Positions 50,472 to 58,179 of a DNA stretch of 64,000 nucleotides are shown one piece after another. Made by a program: the position numbers and the translations under genes. Positions within the stretch are counted from its first letter, which is position 1. Each line of letters opens with the position of its first letter. The stretch is from Coriobacteriia bacterium (GTDB lineage Bacteria > Actinomycetota > Coriobacteriia > Anaerosomatales > Anaerosomataceae), in the NCBI GenBank assembly GCA_030652115.1, contig JAUSBK010000001.1, forward strand, positions 244,254 to 308,253. Direction: 5' to 3'. The notes beneath the pieces were generated by a model. The model was given only the letters and a program-made list of their open reading frames with translations. It was not told the DNA's origin and made no database searches.

Positions 50472-51869
50472 ATGCTCTCCGAACGCATCGTCACTGGTGC
50501 GCTGCGCATACTCAATCGAAGCTACCTCGGCCAGCAGCCCGCTGATGTGACACAGCTTCCGGCTCCGTCGCCCGGCAAGCAGTACACCCTGTATCTGCAC
50601 GTGCCGTTCTGCGAGCGCCTGTGCCCGTACTGTTCGTTCAACCGGTTCCTGTACGGCGAAGACCGGGCACGCACGTACTTCAAGTCGCTGCGTACCGAGC
50701 TCGAGCGCTCGGCCGACCTCGGCTACAACTTCGCGACGCTCTATATCGGCGGAGGCACGCCGACCATTCTGATCGACGAGCTGTGTGAGACGATCGACCT
50801 CGCGCGGCGGTTGTTCCCGTCGATCCGTGAGGTTTCCGCCGAGACGAGCCCCAACCACATCACCGAGGCGACAATCGAGGCGCTCAAGGACCGCGTGGAC
50901 CGCTTCAGCGTTGGCGTGCAGAGCTTCGACGACACCCTGCTCAACCAGATGGCGCGTTACGACAAGTACGGCTGCGGCGAAAAGGTGTTCGAGCGCGTGC
51001 AGTTCGCAGCCGGCAAGTTCCACTCGCTCAACGTGGACATGATCTTCAACTTCCCGAGCCAGAGCCGTGCGATCCTCGAGCGCGACATCGAGATGGTCAA
51101 GGCCACCGGCGCGAACCAGACCACCTTCTACCCGCTCATGGCCTCGCCGAAGAACCGCCGCGAACTCGCGCGCACCATCGGGTCCATCGATTTCACGCGT
51201 GAGACCGAGTATTACCGCATCGTGTGCGAGGGATTGGCGCCGGAGTTCGAGCCAGCGTCGGCGTGGACGTTCTCTAAGGACAAGGGCGGCATGATCGACG
51301 AGTACATCGTCGACTACGACGAGTACGTGGGTCTTGGCTCGGGCGCGCTGTCTTTCCTGGGCGGTCGCATCTACAACAACACGTTCTCGCTCTCGGACTA
51401 CTCCACCCGCATCGATGAGGGTCGGACTCCGATCGCCAACATGGGCCGAACGTACAGCCGCAAGGCCCGGATGCGCTATCGGTTCGTGACCGATTTCTTC
51501 GGCCTCCGGCTCGACAAAGAGCGCTTTCAGCGCGATTTCGGCATGCCGGTGGAGCGGGGCCTGTGGGCCGAGCTTGCGTTCATGCGGATGGCGGGAGGGA
51601 TCGCCACTGACACGCCCACCGAGATCACCCTCACGCCGGTCGGCCGCTACCTGCTGCTCGTGATGATGCGCGAGACGCTCGCCGCATCGAACGATCATCG
51701 TGATCACGCGCGCGAGCTGCTGCCTGCCGAGGAGAAGCTCCTCTTGAACGACGATGCTGAGATGTCGTGCCAGGCCACGGCGGAGGAGTTCGAGGTCTCG
51801 CTTGAGGGATACAGCCTTCCGATAGACGCTCCCGAGGCTCCGATGGAGGAGTGCCGCGCCGTCTGCTAG
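50472..51869 (+). CDS. Coproporphyrinogen III oxidase-like radical SAM protein (HemN/HemW family)
   Basis: A 465-residue protein. The cluster motif is LHVPFCERLCPYCSFNRF (C-x3-C-x2-C) near residue 45, followed by the SAM-binding TLYIGGGTPTIL, VSAETSPNHIT, RFSVGVQSFDDTLL and VDMIFNFPSQS. The C-terminal HemN-like region includes YVGLGSGALSFLGG. Members act in anaerobic haem synthesis, haem insertion or as methyltransferase-like enzymes. The family residues for coproporphyrinogen oxidation cannot be confirmed by eye. ATG 50472 has AGGAC at a suitable distance; the GTG at 50463 is too close to it. Confidence 0.82.
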   Translation: MLSERIVTGALRILNRSYLGQQPADVTQLPAPSPGKQYTLYLHVPFCERLCPYCSFNRFLYGEDRARTYFKSLRTELERSADLGYNFATLYIGGGTPTILIDELCETIDLARRLFPSIREVSAETSPNHITEATIEALKDRVDRFSVGVQSFDDTLLNQMARYDKYGCGEKVFERVQFAAGKFHSLNVDMIFNFPSQSRAILERDIEMVKATGANQTTFYPLMASPKNRRELARTIGSIDFTRETEYYRIVCEGLAPEFEPASAWTFSKDKGGMIDEYIVDYDEYVGLGSGALSFLGGRIYNNTFSLSDYSTRIDEGRTPIANMGRTYSRKARMRYRFVTDFFGLRLDKERFQRDFGMPVERGLWAELAFMRMAGGIATDTPTEITLTPVGRYLLLVMMRETLAASNDHRDHARELLPAEEKLLLNDDAEMSCQATAEEFEVSLEGYSLPIDAPEAPMEECRAVC

Positions 51870-51944
51870 CGTGGGTTCGGGGGAATCCTCACAAGTAGAC
51901 GTAACATCGCGCGGATCCGACCACGTGATCGAGGGGCGGACGGC

Positions 51945-52157
51945 ATGAGCGAGTTCTCGCCCATACGCGGCAAGTGCCTGTACTGGCGCGAGCAGCCGCA
52001 CTACGACGACCAGTACGACCCGCACGTGAAGCAGGGCCAGCACCGGGTCGTGTGCACGTGCTTCGTCGAGGGCGACACATGGACGTACACCGAAGACGAG
52101 GTCCCGTCGGACTGCCCCCAGAAGATGCACTGCCGGTACTACATCCACTTCGGCTGA
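51945..52157 (+). CDS. Small cysteine-containing protein
   Basis: A 70-residue protein: RGKCLYWREQPHYDDQYD, VVCTCFVEGDTWTYTEDEVPSDC and MHCRYYIHFG. Five cysteines and several aromatics suggest a small metal-binding or disulfide-stabilised fold. GAGGGGCGG precedes the ATG and a hairpin follows the stop, both arguing it is real. No family recognised. Confidence 0.55.
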   Translation: MSEFSPIRGKCLYWREQPHYDDQYDPHVKQGQHRVVCTCFVEGDTWTYTEDEVPSDCPQKMHCRYYIHFG

Positions 52158-52167
52158 GTAACAAGAA

Positions 52168-52196
52168 GCGGCCCCCCTCGTGAGAGGAAGGGCCGC
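52168..52196 (+). terminator. Hairpin after the small cysteine protein gene
   Basis: GCGGCCC and GGGCCGC form the outer stem around CCCTC/GAGG. There is no T-run afterwards, so efficiency is uncertain. Confidence 0.45.
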
Positions 52197-52260
52197 CTCC
52201 GGAAGCCGGCTCGATCGAATGCTTTGCAGGTCCGACTTGTACGAGCCAGCGGTTCCGCAA

Positions 52261-52419
52261 TCAGTAGCGCACTGAGCACCCGATACCGTGTACGACCCGG
52301 ATCTGGTAGCCCGCCCCGTTGCAGGCGTGGCACTTGCGCCAGTCCTTGGAGCCGGAAACCGCCGCAGACTCCACGACCTTGTTGCCCTTGCAGATCGGGC
52401 ACGTTTCTCTCTTGACCAT
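52261..52419 (-). CDS. Small DnaJ-like zinc-knuckle protein
   Basis: A 52-residue protein with two C-x2-C-x-G-type knuckles, TCPICKGNKVVE and KCHACNGAGYQ, as in the central domain of DnaJ, plus a fifth cysteine near the end. It probably binds one zinc ion. GAGGAGGT lies seven bases before ATG 52419, which decides the start over upstream in-frame codons. Such mini-proteins may act as chaperone adaptors; here that is inference. It stands alone. Confidence 0.7.
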   Translation of the reverse strand: MVKRETCPICKGNKVVESAAVSGSKDWRKCHACNGAGYQIRVVHGIGCSVRY

Positions 52420-52629
52420 CGCGGGCACCTCCTCAGCAGCTTGTTCGGCCATGTTAAGCAACGTTCAGGCCAACTCCACAGTGGGCCAGCAGTGGCTTGT
52501 TCATTTCGGACGAGCGGGCAAAGCGCGTTGCCGTGGGTGATATCGGTCCCCGTGTGACGGCGCGGCAACGAATCAGGGGCAGCACGGCAGCGGAGGGTTG
52601 TTGCATAACGGTATGCGTACGATAGTCAG

Positions 52630-53004
52630 GTGGAATGCATACGAGCAATGCACGGCAAGAGGATGACCGAGATGGGTGCACTGAGATCGGAACGGCACAT
52701 TCGCCAGGCGGCCGAGGCGCTGGCGCCTCGCATGGAGCGCGCCGAGGCGGCGATCGAGCCGCACGTGAACCGGGCCGTCGTCCTCATCGGCATCGCCTAC
52801 CCGTTTGCGATGACACCGCAGCTGTACAACGTCTGGGCGCTGCACCGCACGGCCGGATTCTCGGGTATCACCTACGGAATCGGCCTGGCGATGGCCATCA
52901 CGTGGACGGCATACGGCCTGATCCACCGCGAGAAGGCGATCTGGATGCTCAACACCATCTGGGTCGGCGTGCACGGTGCGATGATTGCGGGGCTGCTCCG
53001 CTAG
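52630..53004 (+). CDS. SemiSWEET/PQ-loop family membrane protein
   Basis: About 110-124 residues depending on start. The C-terminal 80 residues form three helices: VVLIGIAYPFAMTPQLYNVW with the PQ motif, GFSGITYGIGLAMAITWTAYGL, and WMLNTIWVGVHGAMIAGLL. This matches the MtN3/SemiSWEET half-transporter family (sugar transport as a dimer). The first 35 residues are charged and helical. GTG 52630 follows a TACGAT -10-like box by six bases (leaderless option); ATG 52672 has AGAGG nine bases upstream and is the alternative. Confidence 0.75.
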   Translation: MECIRAMHGKRMTEMGALRSERHIRQAAEALAPRMERAEAAIEPHVNRAVVLIGIAYPFAMTPQLYNVWALHRTAGFSGITYGIGLAMAITWTAYGLIHREKAIWMLNTIWVGVHGAMIAGLLR

Positions 53005-53046
53005 GCGCTGCTTCAGCTACGTGCTCGCATGTGGCCCAAGGGGCAT

Positions 53047-53059
53047 ACTCCCAAAGGGA
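53047..53059 (+). repeat. Short inverted repeat ACTCCCAAAGGGA at a -10-like box (copy 2)
   Basis: CATACTCCCAAAGGGA, identical over 13 bases to 50422-50434, upstream of the membrane protein gene at 53083. Confidence 0.35.
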
Positions 53060-53082
53060 GATGTCGCAGGGAGGGGGTTCGC

Positions 53083-53904
53083 ATGAGTTCACGGCGTTCG
53101 GGACGCAGATCGACACGACCGGAGGACCGGGCCGGGCACACGCCCGAGGAGCAGGCGGCCTTCGAGGAGCGCATCGATGCGCTCGAAGGCTATGGGGAGC
53201 TGGTTGACGATGCCCGGCAGACCGAGCGTGCCGACGAGCGCGCCGAATTGCAGGAGGCTTCGAGCCGTGGCACGTCCGCCTCGGAACTGAGCGCGATCAA
53301 GGCGCGTCACCGGAACCCGTGGGCTATGGGACTCCTACTGCTTGCGCTGGCGCTGGCGTGTGCGATCACGGTCGCGGTCACGGCGTTCTACGAGCGCGGC
53401 ACCGATCTGACGGCCGGTCTTGCGGGCGGCGACTCCGACGCCATCGAGGATATCGCGCCTCCCGAGCCGGCGGAAACGCCGCATGAGGTGCTGCCGCCGC
53501 AGGTCTTCACCTACGCATGCGCCGACTGCGGCGACACCAAGGTCGTCCAGGTTCCGCTCGACCTGAACAAGGACGCCCGGTACCAGTTCGCCTACGAGGC
53601 GGGTGGTTCGCGCATCGCGATCTTCACTGTCGTGGACGGCGCCGAGTACGACACAATGGTCGAGGCCCTTGAGGCGGAGTATGCCCGTGCGCTGAGCGAG
53701 GGCCTGGAGGTCGAAGCACCGCGGTACTTGGACGACGTCGGCGAAGGCGGGATGGTGTACGAGTCCACCGCGATATTCCGCAACCGCGGTGACTGCGGGA
53801 CGCTCTGGGCCAACACCCTGCAGGATGCCGGGGGTGACGAGTTCGTCACCATCACGCCCGAGGAGCTGGAGCGACTGGCGCGCATCGCCGCGCCTCGGAT
53901 GTGA
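53083..53904 (+). CDS. Membrane-anchored protein of unknown function
   Basis: A 273-residue protein. The first 85 residues are strongly charged and probably disordered or helical (RPEDRAGHTPEEQAAFEERI). One membrane helix follows (MGLLLLALALACAITVAVTAF, about 82-104). The outside domain (about 140-273) has YACADCGDTKVVQ with a C-x2-C, then VVDGAEYDTMVEALEAEY and a further cysteine in NRGDCGTLW. GGGAGGGGG precedes ATG 53083. Function unknown. It converges with sufB/D across a strong hairpin. Confidence 0.6.
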   Translation: MSSRRSGRRSTRPEDRAGHTPEEQAAFEERIDALEGYGELVDDARQTERADERAELQEASSRGTSASELSAIKARHRNPWAMGLLLLALALACAITVAVTAFYERGTDLTAGLAGGDSDAIEDIAPPEPAETPHEVLPPQVFTYACADCGDTKVVQVPLDLNKDARYQFAYEAGGSRIAIFTVVDGAEYDTMVEALEAEYARALSEGLEVEAPRYLDDVGEGGMVYESTAIFRNRGDCGTLWANTLQDAGGDEFVTITPEELERLARIAAPRM

Positions 53905-53929
53905 CGCGCGGCACCGAGCGCCTGAAACA

Positions 53930-53960
53930 CGTGGGGGCGCCCGGCGGGGCGCCCCCACGC
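53930..53960 (+). terminator. Bidirectional hairpin between convergent genes
   Basis: GTGGGGGCGCC pairs with GGCGCCCCCAC (CGGCG loop region). It separates the membrane protein gene from sufB/D and could terminate both transcripts, although neither side has a long T-run. Confidence 0.55.
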
Positions 53961-53975
53961 CAAATGCGAGTGAGT

Positions 53976-55247
53976 CTACATCGCTTCCTTGCTCGTCTCC
54001 TCGATAGCCTTGTCGATCTGCTTGCGCAGCACGTCCGGCAGACCCGGGATGTCGATGTTCACGAACCCGCGGGTGATCATCGAGACAGCTTCGTCCTTCG
54101 GCAGGCCGCGCGTCATGAGGTAGTAGATCTCCTCGGCGGCGATCGGTGAGATCGCGGCCTCGTGACTGAGCTCCGCGCCGGGTGCGCCCTCGCTCGCGAG
54201 GTCCGGGATGGCCCACTGCGTGGAGTTCGGCGACTGGACGATGCCGCGGCAGTCGAGGTGCGCCTTGCAGTCGTCCGTGCGGCCGATGAGGCGGCCGCGA
54301 GAGTACACGACCGACTGGTCCATTGAGACCGTGCGCGCTACCGCCTCGCTGCGCGAACCCTCGCCGATGAGCTGGGTCTCGCTGCCCAGGTCGATGATCG
54401 AGTCCTTGAGGCCATAGACGATCGAGTTGAAGACAGCGGTGGAGTTCTTGCCCTCGAGCTTCGCCACCGGGAAGGCCTGGATCGACTTCACCGGGGTGAG
54501 CAGCACGTAGTTGTTGATGTAGATGCCGTCGTCGTCGACGATGATGCCGGTGCGGGGCCGCACGCTGAAGTCCGCGGCCCAGTTGTGCACCATCGTGAAG
54601 GTGAGCTTGGCGCCCTTGCCCACGTAGAACTCGGAGATGCCGGCGTGCAGGCCCTCCTTCACGTCCACGTGCACGTTGCACCCGGTGATGACGTTCGCCT
54701 CGGCGCCGTCCTCCACGATTATGACGTTGTGCACGTTCTGGCTGACGTTGCTCTCGGACACGAAGAGGCACGCCTGGATCGGCTTCTCCACCTTGCGGCC
54801 GGCCTTCACGCGGATGAAGTAGCCCTCGGTCTGGTGAAGCGCCACGAGTGCGGTGTACTTGTCCTTGTCGGGCATGACCGCGCGCCACCAGTACTTCTCG
54901 AGCATCTCCTCGGGCCACAGCTTGAGGGCCTCCTCGGTGCTCGTGATCTCGATGGCGTCATCGAATGCCTTCTGGACGCGCTCGTAGATGGGGGTGCGGT
55001 CCATCTGAAAGTAGCTGGCGGAGCGGTCGGACTCGTCGGCCATGAAGCCCGAGTGGATGACGGTCTCCTTGACCTGCTTCTGCAGCGACTCGAGCGAGTC
55101 GATCTTCTGCTGCTCCGAGACGGTCTTGAAGCGTGTGATGTCCACGTCGGGGCCGAGTGCGGCCGGCTTGTCGATAGCCGACTCCGCCGTGAGACGGATC
55201 TCCTCGAGGCGCGCTGTCGCGCTGGGGCTTAGCTGAAGCTCTGGCAT
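53976..55247 (-). CDS. SufB/SufD-family Fe-S cluster assembly scaffold
   Basis: A 423-residue protein. The core beta-helix region (about 150-370) includes NVHNVIIVEDGAEANVITG, FTMVHNWAADFSVRPR, YINNYVLLTPVKSIQ, HLDCRGIVQSPNSTQW and ELSHEAAISPIAAEEIYYL. The last contains the conserved histidine/glutamate of SufB/D. It forms the scaffold on which SufC works. The start overlaps the sufC 3' end by 19 bases. No sufS, sufU, sufE or second sufB/D gene is adjacent, so SufB and SufD roles may be combined in one homodimeric protein. Confidence 0.9.
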   Translation of the reverse strand: MPELQLSPSATARLEEIRLTAESAIDKPAALGPDVDITRFKTVSEQQKIDSLESLQKQVKETVIHSGFMADESDRSASYFQMDRTPIYERVQKAFDDAIEITSTEEALKLWPEEMLEKYWWRAVMPDKDKYTALVALHQTEGYFIRVKAGRKVEKPIQACLFVSESNVSQNVHNVIIVEDGAEANVITGCNVHVDVKEGLHAGISEFYVGKGAKLTFTMVHNWAADFSVRPRTGIIVDDDGIYINNYVLLTPVKSIQAFPVAKLEGKNSTAVFNSIVYGLKDSIIDLGSETQLIGEGSRSEAVARTVSMDQSVVYSRGRLIGRTDDCKAHLDCRGIVQSPNSTQWAIPDLASEGAPGAELSHEAAISPIAAEEIYYLMTRGLPKDEAVSMITRGFVNIDIPGLPDVLRKQIDKAIEETSKEAM

Positions 55248-56002
55248 AGTTTGCACTCCACACAGGCGTCGTAACCGTGGCTGGATATCTCTTCGATCAA
55301 GTCGAGCGGGTTGCCCTTGCAGGCGAGCCGGCCGCTGTAGAGGACGTGCGCCACGTCGGCGTTCACGAACTCCAGGATGTGGCCGGTATGGGTGATGATA
55401 AGGCCGGCGCGGGTGCGCTCGGATATGCGCTCCTCGCCCTTGAGCAGCGCGTTCATGGCGGCGCCGACGACCGCGATGTTGTCGAGGTCAACGCCGCTTT
55501 CGGGCTCGTCGAACAGCGCGAGCTCGGGCATCTGAGCGAGCAGCTGGGCCATCTCGGAACGCTTTGCCTCGCCGCCGGAGAAGCCCATGTTCACGTCGCG
55601 CTCGAGCATGTGGCCGAGATTGAGATCCTCGTCGAGGGCGGCGACCGTGTCGTCTGTGAGCTCCCCGCGCGCCGCTACTTCGATGAGCTGGCGCAGCTTC
55701 ACGCCGCGGACCGCTGGTGGACGCTGGAACGCGATGCCGATACCCATTCGGGCGCGTTCGTCTATCTCGAGGTCCGCAAGGTCCACGCCCTTGAAGAGGA
55801 CGCGGCCTTTGGTCACCTGGTAGCCAGGCATGCCGACGATCGTATTGAGCAAGGTCGACTTGCCGCCGCCGTTGGGGCCGAGCAGGACGTGGGTCTCGCC
55901 CTCATTGATGGTGAGATCGACGCCGCGCAAGATCTCACGGTCGCCAACGGAGACGTGCAGGTCTTCGATCTGCAGCAGGGGTACGGGCTGCTCTGAGGCC
56001 AT
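55229..56002 (-). CDS. sufC: SufC ATPase with cysteine-containing C-terminal tail
   Basis: A 257-residue ABC ATPase: Walker A LLGPNGGGKSTLLN, GIAFQRPPAVRGV (Q-loop), signature FSGGEAKRSEMAQLL, Walker B LALFDEPESGVDLDN and the switch His in LIITHTGHI. The tail reads YDACVECKLCQSF; a C-x2-C-x2-C cluster is not part of canonical SufC and could bind a metal or Fe-S cluster. It powers cluster assembly with the adjacent scaffold. Upstream lies the palindrome at 56098. Confidence 0.93.
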   Translation of the reverse strand: MASEQPVPLLQIEDLHVSVGDREILRGVDLTINEGETHVLLGPNGGGKSTLLNTIVGMPGYQVTKGRVLFKGVDLADLEIDERARMGIGIAFQRPPAVRGVKLRQLIEVAARGELTDDTVAALDEDLNLGHMLERDVNMGFSGGEAKRSEMAQLLAQMPELALFDEPESGVDLDNIAVVGAAMNALLKGEERISERTRAGLIITHTGHILEFVNADVAHVLYSGRLACKGNPLDLIEEISSHGYDACVECKLCQSFS

Positions 56003-56097
56003 CGGTCACCTCGGTTCACTGGTCGTGGGGTCTGACAGGTCATACTACCGTTTAGCGGGGATGAGATGCGGCACAACTGTAGCAGTATGCGCCCAAC

Positions 56098-56120
56098 GTT
56101 ATACCCCTAGGGGGTATAAC
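56098..56120. promoter_or_regulatory. Perfect palindrome resembling a CsoR/CstR-family operator
   Basis: GTTATACCCC, a three-base centre TAG, then GGGGTATAAC: ten-base arms with no mismatch. The TACCCC...GGGGTA core is the layout of operators bound by CsoR-family repressors (copper-sensing CsoR, persulfide-sensing CstR). It lies 96 bases before sufC on one side and 36 before mutY on the other. No CsoR-type gene is in the window. It could repress either or both genes. Confidence 0.6.
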
Positions 56121-56155
56121 CCAACCAACACCGGTCGAGCCGAGGGAGGCGAGTG

Positions 56156-57013
56156 ATGGAACGCAGGGGAGCGGACTCGCCCGCCGCCGCCGCTCTCGCG
56201 TTGTTCGGACGTCGTGTGTCGGAACACTATCGCGATCAGGGGCGCGATCTGCCCTGGCGCCGGACCAACGACCCGTACGCGGTGCTCGTCTCGGAAGTCA
56301 TGCTCCAGCAGACGCAGGTGAGCCGCGTCGTTCCCAAGTACGCAGAGTTCCTCGAGACGTTCCCCACGGTCGAGGCGCTGGCCACGGCGCCGCTCGATGA
56401 GCTGCTGCGTGTCTGGCGCGGCCTCGGCTACAACCGGCGCGCACTCAACCTCAAGCGAGCAGCCGAGGTGATCCTCGCGGAGAACGGCGGTCGTGTGCCG
56501 GACACGCTCGACGGCCTCACCGCGCTCCCCGGCATCGGTCATGCCACGGCCGCTCAGGTCCTCGCGTTCGCGTTCGATGTCGGCGTTCCGTTCATCGAGA
56601 CGAACATCCGCAGCGTCTTCCTGCACGAGTTCTTCGGCGATGCCGAGGACGTGCCGGACGCCGCGATCCTGCCGCTCGTAGAGGCGACCCTTCCTGCCGA
56701 GGGCGCGCGCGAGTGGTTCTGGGCGCTCATGGACTACGGCACGCACCTCAAGGCGACGCTGCCCAATCCCTCGCGCCGCAGCCGCCATCACGTCCAGCAG
56801 GGTCGCTTCGAGGGGTCGAACCGCCAGCTGCGCGGGCGGCTGCTCGTGGCGCTTGCCGAAGACGCCGGGAGTGCGGCCGGGTCCCACGGGCTCGCCGCCG
56901 ACGTGCTCGCCGGGATCGTCCGCTTCGACCCGGAGCGCGTTTCGGCCGCACTTGCGGCGCTTCAGTCGGAGGGCTTCGTCGTCTCCGAGGACGGCCGCTG
57001 GCGCATCGGCTGA
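56156..57013 (+). CDS. mutY: MutY-like adenine DNA glycosylase lacking the Fe-S cluster
   Basis: A 285-residue protein. It has LPWRRTNDPYAVLVSEVMLQQTQV in successive segments (the MutY/EndoIII start), WRGLGYNRRALNL and the helix-hairpin-helix LPGIGHATAAQVLAFAF. The catalytic-loop position, usually DGN or DTN, reads ETNIRSVF, so Glu replaces the expected Asp. The usual four-cysteine cluster after the MDYG motif is replaced by PNPSRRSRHHVQQG, with no cysteines. It may excise adenine from 8-oxoG mispairs with altered specificity. GGGAGGCG precedes the ATG. Confidence 0.8.
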   Translation: MERRGADSPAAAALALFGRRVSEHYRDQGRDLPWRRTNDPYAVLVSEVMLQQTQVSRVVPKYAEFLETFPTVEALATAPLDELLRVWRGLGYNRRALNLKRAAEVILAENGGRVPDTLDGLTALPGIGHATAAQVLAFAFDVGVPFIETNIRSVFLHEFFGDAEDVPDAAILPLVEATLPAEGAREWFWALMDYGTHLKATLPNPSRRSRHHVQQGRFEGSNRQLRGRLLVALAEDAGSAAGSHGLAADVLAGIVRFDPERVSAALAALQSEGFVVSEDGRWRIG

Positions 57014-58179
57014 ACGCCGGTGATGCGTGCGGCATCGCGTTCGAGGATGCGCGCTGCCTCGTCCACGGGCAGGTTGTGGCTCGCAGCGATGCGCGCTGCG
57101 TCGTCGCTTTCCACCCGGAGTGCGCGCGTCCCGTCGGGAAGATACGCGGTCTTGAACCGCGCGGTGCCGAGCGAGGTCTCGACCTCGGCCACATCGCGCT
57201 CCACGAGCCGACGAGCAGCCGGCATCAGGCGCACGCCGAGCGTACCGGTCTCGGCGATCACCCGGTCGGCGAGACGCGCTGCATCGGCCGCGGGCGCAAG
57301 GGCCGAGAGCAGCGAGGCCGCCCGCCCCTTCTTCATCACGATGGGCGTCTGCCAGACGTCGAGCGCGCCTGCTTGCCGCAGCCGCTCCGAGGCCACGGCG
57401 AGCTCCTCGGGCGTGAGGTGGTCGATGTTGGTCTCGAGCACGACAACGTCCTCGGCATCCGACGCAGGCGGCAGTGGCTCGCCGAGGAGCAGGCGGCAGA
57501 TGTTGGGAGTTCCGAAGTCGCGCGTTCCGCACCCGATGCCCACGCGGCGGAGCGTCATCGGCGGAAGGACGCCGAAGCCTGTGGCGAACGTGGCGAGCAG
57601 CGCCGCTCCGGTGGGGGTGGTGAGCTCCCCGGGTGCGGTGCCCGGCACGACGGGCATGCCGCGTAGCAGGAGCGCTGTGGCGGGCGCAGGCACCGGCAGC
57701 TCGCCGTGCTCGGTCATCACCGTGCCGCTGCCCACTGCTACCGGCGAAGCGACGAGGTCGAGCACTCCCAGGTGATAGAGCGCGAGCGACACGCCGAGGA
57801 TGTCGGCGATGGTGTCGGCTGCCCCGATCTCGTGGAAGTGGACGTCCTGGGGCTCCACACCATGCACCCGCGCCTCGGCGCCTGCGAGGATGCCGAGCGC
57901 GTGGAGCGCGCCGTCGGCCACCTGTGCGGGGAACTCGGCTGCGGCGATGAGGTCAGTCAGCTCGAGTGAGTTGCGGCGGGGCGCGGCGGGCTCCTCAACG
58001 TGGATGCCGATGCCGCTGATGTCGTGCGAGCTGCATTCGTGCGCGGACACGCGCACGGTGCCGAGGCCGAGCGTCTGGAGCGCATCGCCGAGGATCGCCG
58101 GGTCGAACCCGGCATCGACGAGCGCGCCGAGCAGCTTGTCGCCCGAGACGCCCGTGGAGCAGTCGAGGTACGCGATCAC
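56962..58179 (-). CDS. larC: LarC nickel-insertion protein of pincer cofactor synthesis
   Basis: A 405-residue protein in one frame: YLDCSTGVSGDKLLGALVDAG at the start, DVHFHEIGAADTIADILG, GELPVPAPATALLLRG, GELTTPTGAALLATFA, GCGTRDFGTPNICRLLLG, then LETNIDHLTPEELA and IVMKKGRAASLLSAL in the C-terminal half. LarC inserts nickel into the pyridinium pincer cofactor of lactate racemase and related enzymes. In Lactobacillus the two halves are joined by programmed frameshifting; here they are a single frame. Its last 52 bases overlap mutY on the other strand. Confidence 0.92.
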   Translation of the reverse strand: MIAYLDCSTGVSGDKLLGALVDAGFDPAILGDALQTLGLGTVRVSAHECSSHDISGIGIHVEEPAAPRRNSLELTDLIAAAEFPAQVADGALHALGILAGAEARVHGVEPQDVHFHEIGAADTIADILGVSLALYHLGVLDLVASPVAVGSGTVMTEHGELPVPAPATALLLRGMPVVPGTAPGELTTPTGAALLATFATGFGVLPPMTLRRVGIGCGTRDFGTPNICRLLLGEPLPPASDAEDVVVLETNIDHLTPEELAVASERLRQAGALDVWQTPIVMKKGRAASLLSALAPAADAARLADRVIAETGTLGVRLMPAARRLVERDVAEVETSLGTARFKTAYLPDGTRALRVESDDAARIAASHNLPVDEAARILERDAARITGVQPMRQRPSSETTKPSD

